Origin: Sequoia sempervirens
Lineage: Eukaryota > Streptophyta > Pinopsida > Cupressales > Cupressaceae
Reading direction: 5' to 3'
DNA length: 64,000 nt
Assembly (NCBI GenBank): GCA_007258455.2
Contig: VDFB02358134.1
Span: 207,994,407-208,058,406 of the forward strand
The notes under the pieces were generated by a model that was not told the DNA's origin, made no database searches, and saw only the letters and a list, made by a program, of their open reading frames with translations. Positions 47,801-59,800 of the stretch are shown here, one piece after another (position 1 is the first letter of the stretch; each line of letters opens with the position of its first letter). A program made the position numbers and the translations under genes.

Positions 47801-50800
47801 AAACTAGGGCTTCTGGAGAATTCTTCTCCGAAACTTTCTCAAATCTGGACACCTGTCCTAGGGCATAAGATATATGACCTTCCTAGGTTTTCTACCCTTT
47901 CACACACTACTTGGCTACCTGCCACGTGTGTCAAGAAATTAAAGAACTAGGGTTCCCAAAAGATTGCATACCCGTAAGAACATCTGTCATACGTGTACAG
48001 TGTTTAAATTACTAACTACTACTACTTTAAGATTTAAGGTTAAGTAGTAATAGGCTTCAGTTTGCTTTGAAGAAAGAGCTTCTGACTAATCAGTTATTAC
48101 CTGAGCTCAGCTAACTCCATTGAGTTATTTCTGCTAAATTTCAGACCATATAATTCCTTAAAGGAATAAACCTCTCATGCTTTTGGGTTTCATACTTTGA
48201 AACTGTCATTACTCAACAAAGAAAAGCTAATTGCTAGCAACGTATATTTAATATTTTCTATCCGTTTACAGTATGTTTCTGTAATTTATTCAGTATCCAG
48301 GCCCTGCTGCTCAACAGACCACAACTCAGGAAGTCATTTTCCTTGCACCTGTCTCTATTCGAGTTACTCTATATTTACTGCTGTATTCATACATTATAAG
48401 TTCATATTATTCTCAACATAATTAAGAGTTTTCTGGCGCTTTGAAAGCTAAGACTCTTATCATAGCACGTCTATCAGAAAAAGTGCAATAACAGTGATTG
48501 GTTCTTTCTTTCCTAGTTTTTCTTTCCTAAATACCAGCAAGAAAACTAGCTTTTCGTCTTTATTTAATTGAACTAAGCTCTTTACATAGTTTACTGTTTC
48601 AAGAGATAATTCAAGAGAGTTTCCATACTTATTTCAGACCCTATACACTAAGTATGAGATAAGAATCATATTATCTATTCTCCAGTTTTCTTCATTTAAA
48701 GACTCAGACAGAAGGAGTAGAATAAAAGCCTACTGTCAACAGATTCAAACAATATCCTTAAGCTAATATTCGCATCAGCTTCATGGTTGACATCTAAGTC
48801 ATATCTTATTAAGAGAAAATAGAAAAGATACTCAACGTGCCTGATAGCAAACGCCTTAGTCCACAATGAGCTTCACAGGAAATGCACAAGGCGAGCTCCT
48901 TCCGTGCCTACTGTCAACAACGAGCCTCCCTTTTAAGAAATTCTCGTGCCCCTTTCTAATCTGTCTGTTTTCGGAAGATAAGATCTTCCTGCCGAAAACC
49001 CTTCCTCTTCACTCTTTTCTCCGTATCCCTCTTTCATCCGCAATGCCTCTTTTACCAAAGATCTCCCCCTTTCGAATGGCCGTTCTCCAGGTAGTTACTA
49101 AAACTACCCTCGCGTTTTCTCTCCGCCATGACTCCATGACGCGATTTCAGGGATTTCCAAGACGCGGTAAGAGAAAATTTCTCAGGCGCTTGTCCGCCAC
49201 TACCTCCCAAGCACGCACGACCCAGCATGAAATAAGGAGATTCACTGGTTAATTTTACCAGTCGCGCGATTTACCCAAATTTCCACGCGCTCCAGCTATT
49301 CCATTTCGGTGATCACAAGGAGATCAAACTCCGACATGCATTGAGGCTACTTAATTTTAACCACACCATAAGGATATGCGAATTCCAACCTAAATGTTAA
49401 ACTCATTTTCACCCGGAAATAAGATATCAACATTATACATATAATTAAGTTAATTTAATTAAAATTCGCTCAATAACAAGATTATACCTGTTGACAATTA
49501 CAACACATTATTTATAAAATAATCTCTCTTGTATTCAAAATAATCATTATTTAGTTTCTTTCGCTTAAAGAATAACAATAATATTAGTAATAATAATAAT
49601 ATTTTATTATTATTATATATATATTTAATTTATAAACTTTACCAAGTAAAGCTACTTCAACGGTACGATTATCGAACACGAACCCAATTAAGTACGTCAA
49701 CGACCTAAGAGACAAAGAACCGATTTCCACGCCCTTAAAACACCGATGACATCCACTCAGGGTTCACTCGACAACCTACGACGACAATGTGAAGATTACA
49801 CACTTCTAGGGTAAACTAGATCCAAAAACCTACCTTAGCTCAGATGGCGATTCCAGGGTACATACAACATTGCCTCTCTACTCAGATGATACTTCCCTGC
49901 TCCGAGCATTGCGAAACGTTTTCCTGCATCCAACTCCAACAAATGAAGAAGGATTAGATTATCATCTCAAAACGTTAAGATATATTTCAATCAACTCAAT
50001 CACTGCAAGATACAAACTTCCTTTCTAAGTTCATCACAGTATGAACATCTAAGAATAAACATGGCACATAATCCATTGCATTTCCATTGCAATAACATAA
50101 GATTTTCATCATTAATGCATAAACACACAACATAAGCAACATTCAACATTCTTAAAGTAACAAAACTTAAAGTGTTTATGAGTCATTAGGGTGGGATGTA
50201 ACAAGCAGGGCCTGGATACTGAGTAAATTACAGAAACATACTGTAAACGGATAGAAAATATTAAATATACGTTGCTAGCAATTAGCTTTTCTTTGTTGAG
50301 TAATGACAGTTTCAAAGTATGAAACCCAAAAGCATGAGAGGTTTATTCCTTTAAGGAATTATATGGTCTGAAATTTAGCAGAAATAACTCAATGGAGTTA
50401 GCTGAGCTCAGGTAATAACTGATTAGTCAGAAGCTCTTTCTTCAAAGCAAACTGAAGCCTATTACTACTTAACCTTAAATCTTAAAGTAGTAGTAGTTAG
50501 TAATTTAAACACTGTACACGTATGACAGATGTTCTTACGGGTATGCAATCTTTTGGGAACCCTAGTTCTTTAATTTCTTGACACACGTGGCAGGTAGCCA
50601 AGTAGTGTGTGAAAGGGTAGAAAACCTAGGAAGGTCATATATCTTATGCCCTAGGACAGGTGTCCAGATTTGAGAAAGTTTCGGAGAAGAATTCTCCAGA
50701 AGCCCTAGTTTGAGTAAGCCTTTCCAAGTCGAGCAGGGTGGGTGAGTAGCACAGAAGTGCTAATACTATGGCCATAGTAGGGCAGGAGCCACTGGCTGCC

Positions 50801-53800
50801 CTAACACTCACATAAAACTTAGATATCTAGCTAGCCAGAAATGCCGGCTTAGTAGGAAGGAATCCTTGGTAGTCAGGCAGTGCCAGTTAGATAGGGTTTA
50901 ACCACCAGAGCTCAGATGGCTGTTAGAGGGTTAGTCCAACATCGCCTTTCGCAAGAAGGGCAGGGCCCCCTTCCAATAGGGAGGTGTGCGCGGGGGACTG
51001 AATAAGTCCGTGGTTGGAGGTAAAGCACTCAGATGATGCTTCCCTCAATCCTTCAGTTGGCAAGCCGAGTCTTGGAAGACGCTGAACAAATGAGGACTTC
51101 TTAACCTTTCTCTTGTACTTGCTTTGTACTTATTTGAAATGATATCAGATCTCATTTTCTTCTGTAATGTGTAAATGATTACTTAATTATGGAAAATGTT
51201 CTACTGCATTTAAAAAAAAAAAAAAATGCGCTCAATGATGCTTAGATGATTATTGTTTATTGTACTTTGATTTGGAGTTCTAACATGTGGTATCAGAGCG
51301 GGGTTAAAACACTAGGGCCTAGGAGTCCGCCATGATGTTACAACCGATTAATGCTTATAAGCTAACATGTGATGCCTTGTACCAGATATGGTACGTACTA
51401 AACAGACTGCACGGAAGTCTATGGCAGGGAACGCCCGTTACCTGCAGTGTAAGAAAGAACGTGAAGCCTTGACCAAGACTGTAGAAGGCAATAATGTAGA
51501 TGGCGAAGGTTGGATGCGAGATGATGAAACTTTCTCTCGTGCGATGGAGAGAATCCGAGACGTGAAAGCAGAGATCAAGTGGTCCGAAAGATCCGCAGCT
51601 TCTGTCCAAGCTGAATTGGACAACAAAACAGCCGAGAGGAACCAAAAACCTTCTCCTTCACGCCATGTTCCAAGTGAGAACAGCTGCACCAACCCAACCA
51701 AAAGACTGAAGAACGAAGGGAAGCACCTGCGTGTGCGTGAACCCCCTGAAATAATTATTATAAGCTCTGACGAGTCAGAAGACTATACCCCTCTGACTCC
51801 CTAAATAAAAACTACCCTTTATATGTAAGCCGGAGGGCAGATAAATAAAATTGTAAGCAGTATTGCTTAATAAAGGAAATTATATTGTGTGTTTGGTTAA
51901 ACAAGAACTTATGGAATGGGATTAATGTTTTCCTTTATATTGTAATTAACATGATATGAGATTGCAATACTTATATGTACAAACAAATGGAGTTGAATTC
52001 TTAACTAATATAACGTTAAATGAAACTTTCAGGTAGTTGATAAACTTAACTATGCGGACACGCAGTAACCCCTAAGGAAGGCGAGAGGTGGGCCAGTCTT
52101 CTGGCAACCTCGAGCATAAAATTGATCAGTTACTGGCACTCTTGCAAGATACAAGAGCCAGAGTGACTCACTTGGAAACCGAAAGAGTCAATCAGGAACC
52201 CTTGAGAAGGGGAGTTTCAGTAAGCCATGAGGGTGAATCCATTCCTCACGAGCAGGAAGATGAGACAGTTGGGGAAGAAACCCACAACCTTGAGAAAGAA
52301 AGGATGGCGATAGAGTTGTCACGAGACATGAGGAAAGTAGTTCCTCCAAAATTTGATGGAGCGGATTCTGGAGATGCCGCTGAGGCATGGTTAGTAGAAA
52401 TGGAAAAGTATTTTGAGATCAGGGACTATACTGATGACAAAAAGGCTTTATGGGGAGCCTACCAGCTATCTGGAGAAGCGTCCACTTGGTGGACAAGCAA
52501 GAAGCTTGAAATAGGGCCAAGGGTTAAAGGGCTAACTTGGTCAGAATTTGTCTCCATTTTTAGACAGAGGTGGCTTCCTCAGCTATATTATGATCAGAAG
52601 CTAACCGAATTTTATCATCTAACTCAGGGAGAGCTCTCAGTTAACCAGTATTGGGAAAAGTTCATTAGATTGCTCAAATATGTTCCGCAGTATCATGGTG
52701 ACGAATACCTTCGAGTGCGGAGATTTATCTTGGGATTGAAACCCCAAATTGGAGGACAGGTGGATCTGTTGGGTCCAACTACCATGGACCAGGCTTACGA
52801 GAAAGCTATTAAACAGGAACAAAGGCTGCAATCTATGGCAGCGGACAAAGAAAAGAAAAAGAAAGAAAAATTAGCCGCAAACCCTAAATCATTCAAGAAG
52901 AAGGGAGAAAAGCAAGAGAGCCAACATAAGAACGACAAGGGGTTTAAGGATCACAAAAGCCGGGATCGAAGGGACAGAAAGTCTGGAAATAATCAAGGCA
53001 ATAATAATAATAAGAAAAATCATGAAGACCGGAGGACTTCCGAGAGAAAAGGTCCACCTGGGGGATGTTACACATGTGGTGGGGATCATTATGCAAATCA
53101 GTGCCCCACCAAGACAGCAGGACCAACTCCTCGAGGGAATCCTTTACCTTCCCAGCAATCGGCATTCCAACAACGTATCCATGCAGCGGTTGACAACCGG
53201 CAAGCGGAATACCAAATCACCCCTATTGAAACATCAGGTAAGCTGTTTGGGACCCCTGTCACAATTTTAATTGATACTGGAGCTACCGAATGTTTCGTGT
53301 CACCTAGGATCATGAGTAAAATATCTAGAAGAGCAGGCTTTATGCAAAATTCTTGGTCTGTAGAGTATGCTAACCAGTCCAAAGCCCTGGTAGAGCAATG
53401 CCTGTTTGAGGCCCAGGTTGAATTACCCAATTTTTCTTCGGAGGTGAACCTTTACGTAGCCCCCTTAGGCGCATATGATGTTATTCTCGGCATAAATTGG
53501 CTTTGGAAGCATAGAGCTCGAGTCGATTGTTTTTCCAAAATGGTGGAGTGTCTAGATGATCAGGGTCATAGGGTGTTCATTCAAGGGATAGAACGACCTA
53601 TCAAAATAAGACAAATATCTGCAATGCAACTTAAGAGAGCTAGGCGTAAGGGTTGTCGGGTTTTTGCAGTTAAAATGGAAGAAGTCATTGAACCTTGTGA
53701 GACTCAAGAGGCAATTTTCTTTGACGACTTGATGTTTTTCGAGTCTCAGAAAACTGCAACAGAGGATTTTGGAAAAGGGGTAGGAATAAAAGATTCAGAA

Positions 53801-56800
53801 TGGGAAAAATACCCCTATTTGAGAGAGTTTGCAGATGTATTTCCAGAGGAGTTACCTGGGTTACCACCCAAAAGGGCATTCGATTTCACAATTGACATAC
53901 AACCTGGTGCTGAACCGATATCCAAGGCACCATATCGTATGACTACTACTGAGCTGTTAGAGCTGAAGGCTCAGTTACAGGAGCTCCTTGAAAAGGGTTT
54001 AATTCGACCCAGTGTCTCACCATGGGGAGCCCCAGTTATATTTGTTAAGAAGAAGGATGGAACCCTAAGGTTATGTATTGACTATCGTATGCTCAACAAG
54101 GTAACTGTTAAGAATAGATATCCTCTACCGCGTATTGATGACCTTTTTGATCAAATGCGTGGGGCAGCGGTATTCTCAAAGATTGATCTCCGGTCTGGAT
54201 ACCATCAGCTGAGACTTAAAGAGGAAGATATCCATAAAACAGCTTTTAGAACAAGATATGGGCATTATGAATTTACAGTTTTACCCTTTGGGTTAACAAA
54301 TGCCCCGGCCGCCTTTATGAATTTGATGAACAGCGTGTTTCGAGATTGCCTGGATAAGTTTGTATTGGTGTTTTTGGATGATATTCTGATATATTCCAAA
54401 AATGAAGAGGAGCATCTTCATCATTTACGTTTTGTGTTACAAAGATTGAGAGAAAACAGGTTGTATGGCAAGTTGTCTAAATGCTCATTTTTCCAAAAGG
54501 AAGTGCAATATTTGGGACACATTATCTCCGCCAAGGGTATTGCAGTGGACCCAACTAAAATCAAGGCCATTATGGAATGGCCAGAGCCGAAAAACGTGCA
54601 AGAAGTCCGAAGCTTTATGGGGTTGGCTGGTTATTACAGGAAATTTGTGGCAAATTTCTCTAGGATTGCTTGCCCTATTACCTCACTTCAGCGTAAGGGA
54701 AAGAAGTTTGTGTGGACGGACAAATGCCAAGAAGCATTTGAGGTTTTGAAAGAAAAATTGACATCAGCTCCGATTTTACAAGTACCTGATCCAGATGGGC
54801 ATTTCGTAGTTACCACGGATGCCTCGGGAGAAGGATTAGGTGGAGTGCTCATGCAAGATGAAAAAGTCATTGCGTACGAATCACGAAAGTTGAAAGAATA
54901 TGAACTTAATTATGCTCCTCATGACCTTGAATTAGCTGCCATTGTTCACGCACTACAAGTTTGGAGGCATTATTTGCTAGGAAAACCCTTCGAATTAAGG
55001 TCTGATCACAAAGGATTGCAATATTTATTCACTCAACCCAACCTTAATGCCCGGCAAAGAAGGTGGCTTGAGTTAATTTCTGATTATGACTTTGAGATCA
55101 GCTATATCAAAGGAAAGGAAAATCGGGTAGCAGACGCCCTAAGTCGGAGGAGACATATAACCTCCATGTTATCAATACATACCAATTTTCGGGAACAAGT
55201 CCTTCAATCCTCTATAGAAGATGGGTATTATCAGCAAGTTAAGCTAGCCCTATTGAAGGATCCTCAAGATCACAGGTATGACGGATTTCAGTTTGATACT
55301 GATGGGGACTCAGATATAAAGGAAGAATGTACGTTCCGGATGCTGGAGAGTTAAGAAAACTAGTTCTTCATGAGATCCATGATGCACCCTATTCTGGACA
55401 TCCTGGGGTGACTAAACTTATGGCAGATATGCGACCCTTGTATTTTTGGAAGGGAATGAAGAGAGATGCTGCGAAATATGTGGCAGAATGCTTAGAGTGT
55501 CAGAGAGTTAAAGCTGAGCACCTTCACCCTGCAGGCTTACTGTATCCGCATGAAGTTCCTGGATGGAAGTGGCAAGTGATTAGTATGGATTTTGTACAAG
55601 GACTTCCAATGTCCAGAAACAAGCATAATACCATTTTGGTGGTGGTGGATAAGCTCACCAAGGTTGCACATTTTATTCCAGGAAACCTATCCGATGGTGC
55701 ACCAACAATAGCAAAGAAATTTGTACAAGAAATCTTCAGATTGCATGGGGTTCCAGAAAAGATCATCTCAGATAGAGATGCTAGGATCAAGGTTTTGGCA
55801 AACGCTGTTCGCTTCCCTTGGAACTCAATTGAACATTAGTTCTGCATATCACCCAAAGACAGATGGTCAGACAGAGAGGGTGAACCAAGTACTAGAGGAT
55901 CTTCTGAGAGTTTACTGTATGGATCAGCAGTATAAATGGGAAGATTATCTCCCGCTTGTTGAGTTTGCTTACAACAAGACCTATCATTCCGCCATTAAGA
56001 TGGCACCATTTGAGGCGTTATATGGGCGCAAGTGTCGCACTCCTATAAGCTGGGATAAGCTAGAAGATAGGATTAGCCTTGGCCCTGAGATGCTTTCAGA
56101 AATGGAAGAACAAATCAGAGTGATTAGAAAAAGGTTAGCTGAAGCAAATGACAGGCAGAAAAGCTATGCAGATGCTAAGAGAACACCCAGACATTTCGCT
56201 ATAGGTGACAAAGTGTTGTTAAGAGTTAAACCTCAGAAGAGTGCTATCAAATTCGGAAAATCCTCCAAACTTGCGCCAAGATATGTGGGACCGTTTGATG
56301 TATTGGAGGAAATCAATCCTGTGGCCTATCGGATTGCTCTACCGCCAGCCCTGTCTAGAATGCATAATGTTTATCATGTTTCTTATTTAAAGAAGTATAT
56401 ACCTGGCAGTAACCATGTAATTAACTGGAATGCTTTACAGGTGCAGGATCCAGGAGTGGTGTCGATCGAGCCCAGCAGGGTACTCGAGATGCGTAAGATC
56501 CGCTTACGAAATCGAGAAGTGATTCAATGTAAGGTCCAGTGGGACCAGTATTCTGAGGATGGTGCCACCTGGGAGGATCTCCAGGATATTAGGCAGAGAT
56601 TCCCTCATCTTTTAGAGGACTATGAGCTTCCTTTTTAGACTCTTTTGTTATTTATCATGTTTGTATAAAAACTCAATATCATCGGGGACGATGACTCTTA
56701 AGGGGGGAGAGATGTTACATCCCACCCTAATGACTCATAAACACTTTAAGTTTTGTTACTTTAAGAATGTTGAATGTTGCTTATGTTGTGTGTTTATGCA

Positions 56801-59800
56801 TTAATGATGAAAATCTTATGTTATTGCAATGGAAATGCAATGGATTATGGTTTATCTTGCTTGAGTTGATTGTATCTTAACATAATCCTTCTTCTTGGAG
56901 TTGGATGAAAACAATGCTGCAGGGAAGTATCATCTGAGTAGAGAGGCAATGTTGTATGTACCCTGGAATCGCCATCTGAGCTAAGGTAGGTTTTTGGATC
57001 TAGTTTACCCTAGAAGTGTGTAATCTTCACATTGTCGTCGTAGGTTGTCGAGTGAACCCTGAGTGGATGTCATCGGTGTTTTAAGGGCGTGGAAATCGGT
57101 TCTTTGTCTCTTAGGTCGTTGACGTACTTAATTGGGTTCGTGTTCGATAATCGTACCGTTGAAGTAGCTTTACTTGGTAAAGTTTATAAATTAAATATAT
57201 ATATAATAATAATAAAATATTATTATTATTACTAATATTATTGTTATTCTTTAAGCGAAAGAAACTAAATAATGATTATTTTGAATACAAGAGAGATTAT
57301 TTTATAAATAATGTGTTGTAATTGTCAACAGGTATAATCTTGTTATTGAGCGAATTTTAATTAAATTAACTTAATTATATGTATAATGTTGATATCTTAT
57401 TTCCGGGTGAAAATGAGTTTAACATTTAGGTTGGAATTCGCATATCCTTATGGTGTGGTTAAAATTAAGTAGCCTCAATGCATGTCGGAGTTTGATCTCC
57501 TTGTGATCACCGAAATGGAATAGCTGGAGCGCGTGGAAATTTGGGTAAATCGCGCGACTGGTAAAATTAACCAGTGAATCTCCTTATTTCATGCTGGGTC
57601 GTGCGTGTGGGAGGTTGGGAGGTAGTGGCGGACAAGCGCCTGAGAAATTTTCTCTTACCGCGTCTTGGAAATCCCTGAAATCGCGTCATGGAGTCATGGC
57701 GGAGAGAAAACGCGAGGGTAGTTTTAGTAACTACCTGGAGAACGGCCATTCGAAAGGGGGAGATCTTTGGTAAAAGAGGCATTGCGGATGAAAGAGGGAT
57801 ACGGAGAAAAGAGTGAAGAGGAAGGGTTTTCGGCAGGAAGATCTTATCTTCCGAAAACAGACAGATTAGAAAGGGGCATGAGAATTTCTTAAAAGGGAGG
57901 CTTGTTGTTGACAGTAGGCACGGAAGGAGCTCGCCTTGTGCATTTCCTGTGAAGCTCATTGTGGACTAAGGCGTTTGCTATAAGGCATGTTGAGTATCTT
58001 TTCTATTTTCTCTTAATAAGATATGACTTAGATGTCAACCATGAAGCTGATGCGAATATTAGCTTAAGGATATTGTTTGAATCTGTTGACAGTAGGCTTT
58101 TATTCTACTCCTCCTGTCTGAGTCTTTAAATGAAGAAAACTGGAGAATAGATAATATGATTCTTATCTCATACTTAGTGTATAGGGTCTGAAATAAGTAT
58201 GGAAACTCTCTTGAATTATCTCTTGAAACAGTAAACTATGTAAAGAGCTTAGTTCAATTAAATAAAGACGAAAAGCTAGTTTTCTTGCTGGTATTTAGGA
58301 AAGAAAAACTAGGAAAGAAAGAACCAATCACTGTTATTGCACTTTTTCTGATACACGTGCTATGATAAGAGTCTTAGCTTTCAAAGCGCCAGAAAACTCT
58401 TAATTATGTTGAGAATAATATGAACTTATAATGTATGAATACAGCAGTAAATATAGAGTAACTCGAATAGAGACAGGTGCAAGGAAAATGACTTCCTGAG
58501 TTGTGGTCTGTTGAGCAGCAGGGCCTGGATACTGAATAAATTACAGAAACATACTGTAAACGGATAGAAAATATTAAATATACGTTGCTAGCAATTAGCT
58601 TTTCTTTGTTGAGTAATGACAGTTTCAAAGTATGAAACCCAAAAGCATGAGAGGTTTATTCCTTTAAGGAATTATATGGTCTGAAATTTAGCAGAAATAA
58701 CTCAATGGAGTTAGCTGAGCTCAGGTAATAACTGATTAGTCAGAAGCTCTTTCTTCAAAGCAAACTGAAGCCTATTACTACTTAACCTTAAATCTTAAAG
58801 TAGTAGTAGTTAGTAATTTAAACACTGTACACGTATGACAGATGTTCTTACGGGTATGCAATCTTTTGGGAACCCTAGTTCTTTAATTTCTTGACACACG
58901 TGGCAGGTAGCCAAGTAGTGTGTGAAAGGGTAGAAAACCTAGGAAGGTCATATATCTTATGCCCTAGGACAGGTGTCCAGATTTGAGAAAGTTTCGGAGA
59001 AGAATTCTCCAGAAGCCCTAGTTTGAGTAAGCCTTTCCAAGTCGAGCAGGGTGGGTGAGTAGCACAGAAGTGCTAATACTATGGCCATAGTAGGGCAAGA
59101 GCCATTGGCTGCCCTAACACTCACATAAAACTCAGATATCTAGCTAGCCAGAAATGCCGGCTTAGTAGGAAGGAATCCTTGGTAGTCAGGCAGTGCCAGT
59201 TAGATAGGGTTTAACCACCAGAGCTCAGATGGCTGTTAGAGGGTTAGTCCAACATCGCCTTTCGCAAGAAGGGCAGGGCCCCCTTCCAGTAGGGAGGTGT
59301 GCGCGGGGGACTGAATAAGTCCGTGGTTGGAGGTAAAGCACTCAGATGATGCTTCCCTCAATCCTTCAGTTGGCAAGCCGAGTCTTGGAAGACGCTGAAC
59401 AGATGAGGACTTCTTAACCTTTCTCTTGTACTTGCTTTGTACTTATTTGAAATGATATCAGATCTCATTTTCTTCTGTAATGTGTAAATGATTACTTAAT
59501 TATGGAAAATGTTGTACTGCATTTTAAAAAAAAAATAAAATGCGCTCAATGATGCTTAGATGATTATTGTTTATTGTACTTTGATTTGGAGTTCTAACAC
59601 TGCTGCTCAACAGACCACAACTCAGGAAGTCATTTTCCTTGCACCTGTCTCTATTCGAGTTACTCTATATTTACTGCTGTATTCATACATTATAAGTTCA
59701 TATTATTCTCAACATAATTAAGAGTTTTCTGGCGCTTTGAAAGCTAAGACTCTTATCATAGCACGTGTATCAGAAAAAGTGCAATAACAGTGATTGGTTC

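Noticed and set aside
48866..49252. 128-aa open frame repeated in three LTR copies (also 60161-60547 and 57567-57959)
   Set aside because: It lies antisense within the LTR, has no recognisable domain, and is shared only because the LTR copies are nearly identical.
50203..59599. A complete element with a deleted 5' LTR head
   Set aside because: The missing head is present directly upstream in reverse orientation, with matching breakpoints.
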